Source: Halorubrum amylolyticum (GTDB lineage Archaea; Halobacteriota; Halobacteria; Halobacteriales; Haloferacaceae). Taken from it: a stretch of DNA of 64,000 nucleotides. The position numbers and the translations under genes were made by a program. The notes below the pieces were generated by a model that saw nothing but the letters and a program-made list of their open reading frames with translations, searched no databases and was not told where the DNA came from. Shown here piece by piece: positions 42,034 through 50,545 of the stretch. The stretch spans positions 1-64,000 of the forward strand of contig NZ_SDJP01000018.1 of NCBI RefSeq assembly GCF_004114995.1, written 5' to 3'. The stretch's first letter is position 1, and each line of letters opens with the position of its first letter.

Positions 42034-42528
42034 ATGTACGACGACATCCTCCTCCCCGTGGCGCCGGGCGGTGAGGCGAACGACGCGATCCCGCACGCGA
42101 GGAGCCTCGCGGAGCGGTACGACGCGACCGTGTACGTCGTCTCCGCGATCGACACGGTCGCGCAGACGCTGCGCGGGCCGCAGGCCGGCGCGTTCGCTGA
42201 GCGCGTCGAGGACGCGGCCGAAGAACGGGTCGAGACCGCGACGGCGGAACTGGAGTCGGCCGGCGTCGACGTGGTCGGCAACGTCGTCCGCGGCGAGCCC
42301 GTCGACGTCATCGAGAACGCGATCGACGACGTGGGCGCCGACATCGTCGTGATGCCGAGCCACGCCCGCACCGGCATCCAGCGCGTCCTCCTCGGGAGCG
42401 TCACCGAAAAGGTGGTGCGGGTCTCCCCCGTTCCGGTCGTCACCGTGCCGATGGCGGACCGCGAGGGGGAGTCCGAGGCAGCGGCTGCGGAAGAGGCCGT
42501 GGACGCGGACGACATCGACGCGGAGTGA
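42034..42528 (+). CDS. universal stress protein, UspA family
   Basis: Protein of 164 aa with one Usp domain and an acidic tail. MYDDILLPVAPGGEANDAIP starts it; SHARTGIQRVLLGSVTEKVV is the nucleotide-binding loop. It is a paralogue of the protein at 38042. Its stop overlaps the truA GTG, an unexpected but tight pairing. Confidence 0.86.
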   Translation: MYDDILLPVAPGGEANDAIPHARSLAERYDATVYVVSAIDTVAQTLRGPQAGAFAERVEDAAEERVETATAELESAGVDVVGNVVRGEPVDVIENAIDDVGADIVVMPSHARTGIQRVLLGSVTEKVVRVSPVPVVTVPMADREGESEAAAAEEAVDADDIDAE

Positions 42529-43403
42529 CTGACGCCTCGGGGACCGCGACCCGCGCGTTCCGGGTCGCGTACGACGGCCGCGAGTACGCCGGCTTCCAGC
42601 GTCAGCCCCACGCGACGACGGTCGAGGGGACCCTCCTGCGGGCGCTCGCGGAACACGGGGTCCTCGACCGCGGCGACGGGCCGACCCACGCGACGCCGCC
42701 GGGATACGCCGCCTCGGGGCGGACCGACGCCGGCGTCTCCGCGGTCGCGCAGACGGTCGCGTTCGCGGCGCCCGACTGGCTCACGCCGCGGGCGTTCAAC
42801 GGGCACCTCCCGGGCTCGGTGCGGGTGTGGGCGGCCGCCGACGTGCCCGAGGGAGTCCACGCGACCCACGACGCGGTCCGGCGGACCTACCGCTACCATC
42901 TCTACGCCCCTACCCGCGGCGCAGGCGCGGATCGCGACCACGCCGTCGACGACGACCGCGTCCGCGACGCGCTCGCACGTCTCTCGGGCGAACACGACTT
43001 CCACAACCTGACGAGCGACGAGACCGGGACCGTCCGAGACCTGACCGCGAGCGCGACCCGAGACGACGACCTCCTCGTCGTCGAGGTGAGCGCCGGGGGA
43101 TTCCCGCGGGCGCTCGTGCGCCGGCTCGTCGCCGCGGTTCGCGCGGTCGGTCGCGGCACGGCAGACACCTCGCTGATCGACCGACTGCTCGCCTCCGAGC
43201 CGGTCCCCGGCGAGCTCGGGATCGGCCCTGCGCCGCCCGAACCGCTGGTGCTCTGGGACGTGGCCTACGACGGCGTCGCGTTCGAGGTCGACCCCGAGGC
43301 GGCGGAGAGCGCGCGCGTCGCCTTCCGGGAGCGGTACCGCGACGCCCGTCACGCCGCCGCGGCGACGGGCGCGATCCGAGACCGGATCGCGGGTACGGAC
43401 TGA
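42525..43403 (+). CDS. truA: tRNA pseudouridine synthase A
   Basis: Protein of 292 aa. The catalytic Asp is in ASGRTDAGVSAVAQ, and RTYRYHLY and FHNLTSDETGTVRD follow the TruA order. It modifies U38-U40 of the anticodon arm. The GTG start at 42525 overlaps the Usp stop. Confidence 0.92.
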   Translation: MTDASGTATRAFRVAYDGREYAGFQRQPHATTVEGTLLRALAEHGVLDRGDGPTHATPPGYAASGRTDAGVSAVAQTVAFAAPDWLTPRAFNGHLPGSVRVWAAADVPEGVHATHDAVRRTYRYHLYAPTRGAGADRDHAVDDDRVRDALARLSGEHDFHNLTSDETGTVRDLTASATRDDDLLVVEVSAGGFPRALVRRLVAAVRAVGRGTADTSLIDRLLASEPVPGELGIGPAPPEPLVLWDVAYDGVAFEVDPEAAESARVAFRERYRDARHAAAATGAIRDRIAGTD

Positions 43404-43410
43404 TTGTGGA

Positions 43411-43944
43411 CTAAGCGGCGGACCCCCGCCCCGGCGTCTCCATGCCCTCGACGCGAACCAACAGGGTGTTTCCGTCGACGTGGGTCGCGTCGACGACCCC
43501 CGAGAGCCGGAGCCCCGCGCCCGGCGTCGGACCGACGGTCACGCGGTCGCCGGCGGCGAAAGAGCCGACCGGGCCGCGGATCACGAGCGCCGCTCGGCAC
43601 AGCTCGGGGTTGGCGACGCTGGAGAGGTCGATCTCCTCGACGTTCACGCCCTCCACCGGGTCGCCCTCGCGTTCGACGGGCGTGTGCGCGGCGTCGTCCA
43701 TCCGCTCGACGCCGAGCGTCTCGTAGGCCGCGTCGGTCGGGACGTAACCGCCGTCCGGCCCGGAGACGCCCTCGACCAACCCGATGTCGCGCAGGCTCTG
43801 CATCCGGTTTCGAACCGTGCCGGCGTTACGACCGATCGACTCGGCGATCTCCCGGCCGCACACCGGCCGGTCCGCGTTCTCGGCGAGGTTCACGAGCGCC
43901 GTGAGCACCCGTCTCTGGCTCGTCGTGAGCTGTATCGTCGACAT
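43411..43944 (-). CDS. winged-helix transcriptional regulator
   Basis: Protein of 177 aa. Residues 1-70 form a winged HTH of the Rrf2/TrmB type (LTTSQRRVLTALVNLAENAD, REIAESIGRNAGTVRNRMQS), then a beta-rich C-terminal domain (about 95-170) with VRGPVGSFAAGDRVTVGPTP that could bind a ligand or dimerise. No cysteines of the Fe-S Rrf2 type are present. It converges on truA. Its promoter lies in the A/T-rich gap to the right; targets are unknown. Confidence 0.72.
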   Translation of the reverse strand: MSTIQLTTSQRRVLTALVNLAENADRPVCGREIAESIGRNAGTVRNRMQSLRDIGLVEGVSGPDGGYVPTDAAYETLGVERMDDAAHTPVEREGDPVEGVNVEEIDLSSVANPELCRAALVIRGPVGSFAAGDRVTVGPTPGAGLRLSGVVDATHVDGNTLLVRVEGMETPGRGSAA

Positions 43945-44245
43945 GGCCTCATCGAATTACTTGTTATGTATAAATGTTTGGTTATTTTGCCCTTATATTG
44001 TTGATTACCGTATAGATGGTAGGTATAGTTCACTTCCGAGTACTAACCACGGTTTTCAGATCGTATATGTCGTTTTCTTTTCTCTAAGGAAGATATTATT
44101 TCTTTCCACACGATTGAGGGCCAGAATCCCGAACGTTCACTTGAGAAATGGGCTTAGAAATACTGTACTGTGTTGATTGTAGGGAAGACCTTAAACAAAC
44201 ACCACCATGAGTATTTAACCGTCCGTTCGGAATCGACGAGCGAAC
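43945..44245. other. A/T-rich intergenic island
   Basis: About 300 bp with only 22/60 G+C at 43981-44040, far below the genes on both sides. Frames are short and lack haloarchaeal codon use. It holds promoters for both flanking units and may be a decayed insertion. Confidence 0.5.
44212..44218 (+). promoter_or_regulatory. TATA box before the 49-aa ORF and nadE
   Basis: TATTTAA is centred 31 nt before ATG 44246 and 173 nt before the nadE ATG, so it points to the small ORF as the first one translated. Confidence 0.5.
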
Positions 44246-44395
44246 ATGAGCTTTCGAACCGACGACCGGGCCGGTCCGCGATACGCACGGGGAACGAGGT
44301 CCTACCGAACCGTCGGGGGACCGCGTGCTTCGGGCGAGCCGGCGCTGGACGGACCGGTCCCGAAACCGCCGTTCGGAGGGCGTCCGGATGGGTGA
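44246..44395 (+). CDS. 49-aa ORF overlapping the nadE start
   Basis: A basic, Gly/Pro-rich peptide starting MSFRTDDRAGPRYARGTRS. A TATA box sits at the right distance for a near-leaderless start and its stop lies 8 bp inside nadE, so it may couple translation. Its composition is not typical of haloarchaeal proteins, which keeps confidence low. Confidence 0.35.
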   Translation: MSFRTDDRAGPRYARGTRSYRTVGGPRASGEPALDGPVPKPPFGGRPDG

Positions 44396-45320
44396 CCCGT
44401 GGTCGACCGCGTTCGAGTCGGGGGCCGTCCCCGACCGCTCCGCGGCCGCGACGTCGAGCGAGGAGGACCCGTCACCCCGTGACGCCTCCGACGACGCCGG
44501 CGACCCGTTCGACACCCCCGATCCGGCCGCGGAACGCGACCGAATCCGGGCGTTCATCGACGACGCGGTCGCGGCCGCGAGCGCGGACGGACTGGTCGTC
44601 AACATGAGCGGCGGGCTCGACTCCACGGTCACGGCGGCGCTGGCGGTCGAGGCGCTCGGCGCCGACCGCGTCTATGGACTGATCCTCCCCTGTAACAAGA
44701 TCGGGGCGCCCCACGCCCGCGACGCCGAGGCGCTCGCGGACGCGCTCGGGATCGAGCACGACACCGTCCACCTCCAGCCGCTGTTCGCGCAGTTCGGCGC
44801 GGCCGCGCCCGACCGGTTCGATCTCCACGACGAGCCGGTCCGCTCCGGCAACGCGATCGCACGCCTCCGGATGGCGATGGCGTACCTCGCGGCCAACGCG
44901 ACGAACCGGCTCGTCTGCGGGACGACCAACCGGAGCGAACACCTGCTCGGCTACGTAACGAAACACGGCGACGGCGCCGCCGACCTGCTCCCGCTCGGGC
45001 ACCTGTACAAGACCGACGTCCGCGCGCTCACCGACGAGCTCGACGTGCCGGAGTTCGTGGTCGAGAAGCCGCCGACGGCGGGATTCCTCCCCGGACAGCG
45101 CGACGCCGACGACCTGGGCGCCACGTACGACGTGATCGACGCCGTGTTGCGGCTCGGCGTCGACCGCGGGCTCGCCCCCGAGACGATCGCCGAACAATTG
45201 GCGGACGACGTCGGCGAGGAGACGGTCGAGGACCTGCTCGCGCGCCACCGCGCCTCGGCGCACAAGCGCACGACGCCGCCGATGCCGACGGGACGGCGGT
45301 GCGACCGGCAGGAGAACTGA
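44388..45320 (+). CDS. nadE: NAD synthetase
   Basis: Enzyme of 310 aa that amidates nicotinate adenine dinucleotide to NAD. The pyrophosphatase loop is NMSGGLDSTV (72-81), with CGTTNRSEHLLGYVTKHGDG and KTDVRALTDELDVPEF. No glutaminase domain is attached, so ammonia is the likely direct nitrogen donor. The first 45 residues are an acidic extension. A longer frame from 44325 adds an Arg-rich leader and is unlikely. Confidence 0.92.
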   Translation: MGDPWSTAFESGAVPDRSAAATSSEEDPSPRDASDDAGDPFDTPDPAAERDRIRAFIDDAVAAASADGLVVNMSGGLDSTVTAALAVEALGADRVYGLILPCNKIGAPHARDAEALADALGIEHDTVHLQPLFAQFGAAAPDRFDLHDEPVRSGNAIARLRMAMAYLAANATNRLVCGTTNRSEHLLGYVTKHGDGAADLLPLGHLYKTDVRALTDELDVPEFVVEKPPTAGFLPGQRDADDLGATYDVIDAVLRLGVDRGLAPETIAEQLADDVGEETVEDLLARHRASAHKRTTPPMPTGRRCDRQEN

Positions 45321-45364
45321 CCGGGAGCGGGGCCGCCAGTCCGGGTCCTCGCCTGCTCCTGCAC

Positions 45365-46840
45365 CTACTCCCAGCCGGCCGGCCAGAGGTCAGCCGCGCG
45401 CATCCCCGTCTCGAAGTCGGCCTCCCGGAGCGCAGTGATCAGGTCGTCGCGATCGAGCCGAGGCACCTCGCGCTCGGGGGCCGCGAACTCGGCGACGAGC
45501 AGGGCCGTCAGCATCGCGTGCTCCCGGACGTTTCGGTCGTCGACCTTGTCGCGGGTGTCCGCGTGGGTGTGACCCCAGCCCCGCCCGCGGTCGCCCGAGT
45601 CGCTGTGCAGTTGGAGCGCGGGCACCCCGCGCCGGACGAACGGCCACTGGTCGGAGAACGGGTGCGGTTCCACGTCCACCGCGATCGGTTGGGTGGTCGC
45701 GGCCGACACCGCCCCGGCGACCGCCGCGGCCGTCTCGGAGGCGTGCGCCAGCGCCACGAGGTCGCGGAACCGCCCCGCGCCGTCGACGTTGATCACACCC
45801 TTTACCCGGTCGAGATCGACCCGCTCGGCAAAGCGCTCCGCGCCGAGGAGTCCGACCTCCTCCGCCCCGACTCCGACCACGTCGACGCTGATCGGGAGGG
45901 TCGCCTCCGTCAGGATCTCCGCGGCGGTCGCGACGGTGGCGATCCCGCAGCCGTTGTCGAGCGCCCCCTCCGCGATGTCGTGGGCGTCGTAGTGCGCGAG
46001 CAGCAGGAGTCGCTCGTCGGTGTCCGGCCCCGCGTGACCGACCACGTTCCGGCTCTCGCCCGGCTCGGTCGCGGCCGTCACCGACAGCTCGGCGGTCGCC
46101 GCGGGGGCCGATTCGGCGGCGACCCCGCCGCCCTCACCGCTCTCGCCGCCCTCACTGCTCTCGCCGCCCCCGCCGACCGCGTACTCCCGGAGCCACGCGC
46201 CGGTCTCCTTCGAGACGCCGACGGCGACCGCGTCGGCCTCCTCGCCGAACGTCAGCGACCCCGTCGGCGGGAGCCGGCCGTCGAGGTGGTTGACGAAGAC
46301 GAAGCCGACCGCGCCCGCACCGATCGCGTACCCGAACTTCTCCATTCGGTGGACGAACCGACCGCCCTCCGGGGTCGTCGTCGACGCGACCGCGATCCGA
46401 CCCTCGACGTCTCGCTCGTCGATCTCGGCGGGCGTGCCGAACCCCACGTCCACGAGTTCGCCGGCGACGCTCCCGCCCGGCGAGTACGGCAACGCGAGCG
46501 CCTCGAACTCGCGGGTCGCCGCCGCGCCGTCGCGTCCGGATGCCGTCACCCGGAGCGCCGCGTCCCCCCGCTCCCACGCCGCCATCTCGAAGGGGTGCGT
46601 CTCGACTCCGGAGAGGCCCGCCCGCTCGAACGCGTCGGCGACGATCGCGGCGGCCCGGCGCTCGCCCTCGCTGCCGGCCATCCGGCCCCCGATCGCGGTG
46701 AGGTCGGTGAGGAAGCGCCGCGGCCCGCCGTCGGTCCACGTCCGACCCAGCGCCGGCGCCAGTTCGGCGCGTCGCTCGCGAACGCGGTCGACGGCCGCCG
46801 GGTCGACCGGTACGTTCGTCCCGTTCGGTTCTGAGTACAT
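45365..46840 (-). CDS. M28-family zinc aminopeptidase
   Basis: Protein of 491 aa. A PA-like domain (about 115-215) is inserted before the metal site, and the M28 ligands lie in LLAHYDAHD, NGCGIA, GVGAEEVGLLGAERF and the closing WGHTHADTRDK. A Gly/Glu-rich loop (GGGGESSEGGESGEGGG) lies near 230. No signal peptide is visible, so it should act in the cytoplasm on peptides. It converges on nadE. Confidence 0.87.
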   Translation of the reverse strand: MYSEPNGTNVPVDPAAVDRVRERRAELAPALGRTWTDGGPRRFLTDLTAIGGRMAGSEGERRAAAIVADAFERAGLSGVETHPFEMAAWERGDAALRVTASGRDGAAATREFEALALPYSPGGSVAGELVDVGFGTPAEIDERDVEGRIAVASTTTPEGGRFVHRMEKFGYAIGAGAVGFVFVNHLDGRLPPTGSLTFGEEADAVAVGVSKETGAWLREYAVGGGGESSEGGESGEGGGVAAESAPAATAELSVTAATEPGESRNVVGHAGPDTDERLLLLAHYDAHDIAEGALDNGCGIATVATAAEILTEATLPISVDVVGVGAEEVGLLGAERFAERVDLDRVKGVINVDGAGRFRDLVALAHASETAAAVAGAVSAATTQPIAVDVEPHPFSDQWPFVRRGVPALQLHSDSGDRGRGWGHTHADTRDKVDDRNVREHAMLTALLVAEFAAPEREVPRLDRDDLITALREADFETGMRAADLWPAGWE

Positions 46841-46898
46841 GGAAACGACTCCGTCGGCGACGGGTTAAGCGTGTGGCTCGCGGCACCGGAAACGCTAC

Positions 46899-46907
46899 GT
46901 TCAAGTG
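46899..46907 (+). promoter_or_regulatory. tRNA-Gly promoter
   Basis: CGTTCAAGT is centred about 29 nt before the tRNA 5' end and resembles the TTTAAGTA box of the tRNA-Ser operon. Confidence 0.4.
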
Positions 46908-46931
46908 GGACGATCCGGTACCTTCGAGTGA

Positions 46932-47002
46932 GCACCGTTGGTCCAGTGGTAGGACATTAGCTTCCCAAGCTAATAGCCCGGGTTCAATTCCCGGACGGTG
47001 CA
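46932..47002 (+). tRNA. tRNA-Gly (CCC)
   Basis: The acceptor GCACCGT pairs with ACGGTGC (46995-47001); the anticodon loop TTCCCAA in the TTAGC/GCTAA stem gives CCC; CCGGGTTCAATTCCCGG forms the T arm, discriminator A. A partial second copy of its 3' end lies just downstream. Confidence 0.95.
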
Positions 47003-47067
47003 CTTCACTTCGTTCGTGCACCGTCCGTACCCCCGCTCGCAAGCTCGCGGGGGTCCCGGACGGTGCA
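46989..47067. repeat. tRNA-Gly 3'-end duplication forming a long hairpin
   Basis: TCCCGGACGGTGCA at 46989-47002 (end of the tRNA) recurs at 47054-47067. Just before the second copy, TGCACCGTCCG (47017-47027) is its reverse complement and CCCCCGC (47030-47036) pairs with GCGGGGG (47047-47053), so 47017-47067 can fold into one long stem. It could be an attachment-site remnant or a transcription end. Confidence 0.7.
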
Positions 47068-47154
47068 TTTCTGCGGCGAGCAACACCGCGAGCCACCAGT
47101 GTGCCGAGGAGTGAGATTCATCCCCGAGTTACGTCCCGTCGGCGTCCCCGACCG

Positions 47155-47861
47155 TCAGATCCCCCGTGATCGCGTGCTGGCTGGTCGTGCTGAGTCGATC
47201 CCGGCCGCCCGGCACCGCTCCGTCACGGTTCGGATGTACTCCGAGCGCGTCACCGAGAACTCCTCGCGGTCCGGGTCGGCGATCCAGAAGCGGGCCTGCA
47301 GGTCGATCGCCGTGTCCGCGAGGCCGGCGACGCGGACCGAGGGAGCGGGATCGGCGACGATACCCTCGGCTCGGCGGCCGTGTCCAACAGGATGCGGGTC
47401 GTCTCGTCGATGTCGTCGCCGTACCCGATGCCGAAGGTCGTCGAGATGCGGAGCGTGTCGTTGCTCATGCGGTTCGTCACCGCGTTCGTCGCGAGGTCTG
47501 TGTTCGGCACCGTGATCGTCTCGTTGTCGAACGTGCGGATGCGCGTCACCCGGAACCCGATGTCGTCGATGAAGCCGGCGTTGCCGTCCCACTCGATCCA
47601 GTCGTGGATGTTGAAGTTCCGGTCCTGCACGATGAACACGCCGGCGACGAAGTTCGACAGCACGTCTTGGGCCGCGAACCCGACGGCCAGCGTGAGCGCG
47701 GCGACGATGAGCGCCGAGCCGCCGAGGAACCCGGTGAACCCCGCGGCCCACGCGCCGACGACCAGCACGGCGACGAAGAGGAACTCGGCGATCTGCGCGA
47801 GAAGCCCGACGTACTTCGGGACCAGCTCCGTGACGACTAGTAACGCGACCATGGCTGACAC
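47155..47861 (-). pseudogene. frameshifted MscS-family channel
   Basis: Two overlapping frames make one channel. From 47861 to about 47370 the frame reads a pore helix (LAVGFAAQDVLSNFVAG) and the beta domain (DRNFNIHDWIEWDGNAGFID) up to RILLDTAA; a -1 shift near 47370 is needed to continue into EGIVADPAPSVRVAGLADTA and the C-terminus at 47155. One missing base in the Ala/Glu codons explains it. The N-terminus also looks short for the family. It may be a real recent pseudogene or a sequencing error. Confidence 0.65.
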
Positions 47862-47916
47862 ACCGACGGGCGCGGATTGAACCTTCTCGTGTGGGGCGAG
47901 CGCGGCGTGAGCCGAG

Positions 47917-49305
47917 CTAGAAGATGTTCGCCTGTCCGTACACCGAGATGCCGGTGTCGGTGATCTCGTACGGTTTCGACTGCCGAGAGTGGTTCGCGTC
48001 GCGGATCTTCTGGATCTCGACGGCGAGGCGCGTCTCGCGGAAGTCGGTGCCGCGGATGTACTGGAGCACGAACACCGCGTCGGTGAGGTACTCGACGATC
48101 CCGTGGCGGGAGGCGTAGGCGTTCTCCTCGCTTGCCTCCGAGGTGAGCAGGGTGGTGACGCCGGCCTCCTTCAGCGAGCGGGTGAACCCGAACACCTCGG
48201 AGCGACGCTTCGCCGGGTGGTCGTACATCATCTCGAGGAGGGAGACGGAGTCGAGCACCAGCCGGTCGGCGTCGAACTCGGCGATGAGCCGGGTGAGGTC
48301 GTTCCGGATCGACGCCAGCGAGTTCGCCATCTCGATCGGGTCGATCGCGACCACCGCGAGCCGGTCCTCGTCGGCGTGCTCACGGAACGACCACCCCTTC
48401 TCTTCGGCCGTCGAGAGGATCGACTCGCGGGTCTGTTCGAGGGTGATGTAGATCCCCTTTCGGTCGGATTCGAGCGCCTCGTTGAGGAACTGGAGCGCGA
48501 ACGTCGTCTTCCCGGTCCCGGCGCCGCCGATGACCGACAGAAGCGAGCGACGCGGGACCCCGCCGAGGATCATCTCGTCGAGCCCCTCGATCCCGATGTC
48601 GGTGCGCTCGATCGACGACTCGAACTCGTCGGGGTCGACGTCGAACCCCGGCGACGCGTCGCCGCCCTCCCCGTCGCCGAACTCACCGAAACCGACGTCG
48701 TCCGGCCCCCCCGACTCGCTCGGCCCTCCCGAGTCGCCCGCGGCGTTCTCCCGATAGCCGCCGAAGGGGTCACCGCCTCCGGGTGATCTCCTGTCGTTCG
48801 GCGCTTCGTCGCCGCCCGACCCGCCGCCGAACGGGTCTCCGTCACCGAACGAGCCGTCGAAGGCGTCCGCAGAACCGGTCGGAGCTGGGGCACCGTCGTC
48901 CGGCGACCCGCCGCCGAACGGATCGGACCCGGCCTCGTCGCCGGTCTCACTAGTCTCGCCGGTCTCGCCGGTCTCGCCGGCTTCGCCGTCGCCGGGGTCC
49001 CGCGACGGGTCCCGCTCGCCCTCCCGAATCCCGCCGAACGGGTCGCTCCCGTGCTCCTCGTCGGGAGCGTCACCTCCCTCCGATTCGGGCGTCCCTTCGA
49101 CCTCGTCTTTGTCCCCCGCCTCGCCGTTCTCGTCGGGTCGGTCGTCGTCCGCCTCGCCGTTCTCGTCGGGTCGGTCGTCGTCCGCCTCGCCGTTCTCGTC
49201 GGGTCGGTCGTCCCCCGCCTCGTCGTCCCCCCCGTCGTCGGCCGCACGGCTGTCAGCGTCGGCGTCCCGCAACGCGCGCTCGAACCAGTCGTCCTCCTCG
49301 CTCAT
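47917..49305 (-). CDS. KaiC-like RecA-fold ATPase with DPFGG repeats
   Basis: Protein of 462 aa. The C-terminal half is a KaiC/RadA-type ATPase with Walker A GGAGTGKTT near 260-268, the Walker B strand LVLDSVSLLEMM and a typical TEAGVTTLLTSE-like segment. The N-terminal 225 residues are disordered and acidic, with three DDRPDENGEA repeats, GETGETGETSETG, and four copies of DPFGG spaced along it. Such KaiC-domain proteins in haloarchaea are linked to motility, light or clock-like regulation; the target here is unknown. It is divergent from NAD kinase. Confidence 0.72.
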   Translation of the reverse strand: MSEEDDWFERALRDADADSRAADDGGDDEAGDDRPDENGEADDDRPDENGEADDDRPDENGEAGDKDEVEGTPESEGGDAPDEEHGSDPFGGIREGERDPSRDPGDGEAGETGETGETSETGDEAGSDPFGGGSPDDGAPAPTGSADAFDGSFGDGDPFGGGSGGDEAPNDRRSPGGGDPFGGYRENAAGDSGGPSESGGPDDVGFGEFGDGEGGDASPGFDVDPDEFESSIERTDIGIEGLDEMILGGVPRRSLLSVIGGAGTGKTTFALQFLNEALESDRKGIYITLEQTRESILSTAEEKGWSFREHADEDRLAVVAIDPIEMANSLASIRNDLTRLIAEFDADRLVLDSVSLLEMMYDHPAKRRSEVFGFTRSLKEAGVTTLLTSEASEENAYASRHGIVEYLTDAVFVLQYIRGTDFRETRLAVEIQKIRDANHSRQSKPYEITDTGISVYGQANIF

Positions 49306-49426
49306 GGTTCCGGTCGGCCGTGGGGGGTCGACATGGTTCTGGCAAGGCGGGCGGGCGGCTTGAAACTTTCCGGAACCGCGGTCCGATGTCCGCATCCTTT
49401 TGTCCGGCGGCGAGAATCGGTGGCGC

Positions 49427-50254
49427 ATGGAGGTCGGAATCGTGGCGCGGAAGGGGAGCGATCGCGCGGTCGCCGTCGCCGACGAGCTGCGCGACGCGGT
49501 CGACGGCGCCGGGGCGTCCGTCTGGCTCGACGCGGAGACTGCCGACGCGCTCGGCGAGCCGGAAATCGGCCGCGCGGTCGGCGCGCTCGCCGACTGCGAC
49601 CTCGCGGTCGCGGTCGGCGGCGACGGGACGTTCCTCTTCGTCGCGCGCAACGCCGAGGATACCCCGATCGTCGGCGTCAACCTCGGGGAGGTCGGCTTCC
49701 TCAACGCCGTCCCACCGGAGGCGGCCGAGGAGGCCGTCCGCTCGGAGATCGAGGCGTTCGACCGCGGAGAGATGGACGTGCGGGAGGCGCCGCGGCTCGC
49801 CGCCCGGACCGACGAGTGGACCTCCGTTCCCGCGGCCAACGAGATCGTGATCCAGGGCGGCCGACGCGGTCCCGGGGCCGGGATCGACTACGAGGTCCGC
49901 GTGGACGGGAGCCGGTACGCCGGCGGACACGCCGACGGGGTCCTCGTCGCGACCCCGACCGGCTCGACCGCGTACAACCTCTCGGAGCGCGGGCCGCTCG
50001 TCCACCCCGCGGTGAGCGGGCTCGTCGTCAACGAGATGGCCGCCGACGGGGGGATGCCCCCGCTCGTGGTCGGCACCGACGCGACCGTCACCGTGGCGGT
50101 CGAGGGCGTCGAGGAGGTCGTCGTCGCCAGCGACGGGCGGAACCTGACGACCCTCCCCGCGCCGACCGAGGTGACCGTCGAGCGAACGACCCCGCCGATG
50201 CGGATCGCGGGGCCGCCGTCCGACTTCTTCGAAGCGCTCGAAAAGCTGTCGTAG
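49427..50254 (+). CDS. ppnK: NAD kinase
   Basis: Protein of 275 aa that phosphorylates NAD to NADP. GGDGTFLF at 64-71 and NLGEVGFLNAV are the NAD kinase signatures, with ATPTGSTAYNLSERGPL in the C-terminal half. ATG 49427 is preferred; an upstream GTG adds nine residues. Together with nadE at 44388 the window holds two steps of NADP supply, though not in one operon. Confidence 0.92.
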   Translation: MEVGIVARKGSDRAVAVADELRDAVDGAGASVWLDAETADALGEPEIGRAVGALADCDLAVAVGGDGTFLFVARNAEDTPIVGVNLGEVGFLNAVPPEAAEEAVRSEIEAFDRGEMDVREAPRLAARTDEWTSVPAANEIVIQGGRRGPGAGIDYEVRVDGSRYAGGHADGVLVATPTGSTAYNLSERGPLVHPAVSGLVVNEMAADGGMPPLVVGTDATVTVAVEGVEEVVVASDGRNLTTLPAPTEVTVERTTPPMRIAGPPSDFFEALEKLS

Positions 50255-50317
50255 CCCGCGGGACGCCGGAATCCCCCGTGGTGTGGCCTTTATGTTCGAC
50301 CCGGTCGGACCCGACGT

Positions 50318-50521
50318 ATGGACCGACTCGACGCCGCGCTCATCGGCGTCTCGGGGGTCGTCGCCGCGCTCGTGCTCGCCGGCGCGCTGTCGGCGGGGGC
50401 GCTGTTCGGCTTCGACGAGTCCGCGGTCCGACCGATCCGGCTGCTCGCCGCGGAGCCGCTCGCGTGGATCGTCGTCGCCGCGCTGCTCGTCGCGGCCGTC
50501 GGGCACGCGTACATCGAGTGA
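50318..50521 (+). CDS. two-helix small membrane protein
   Basis: Protein of 67 aa with helices at about 8-29 and 43-64 and almost no loops. It follows NAD kinase by 63 bp. Similar short proteins are common in haloarchaea; no family is recognised. Confidence 0.55.
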   Translation: MDRLDAALIGVSGVVAALVLAGALSAGALFGFDESAVRPIRLLAAEPLAWIVVAALLVAAVGHAYIE

Positions 50522-50545
50522 ACGGGGAGGTCGATCGGGGTTCGG

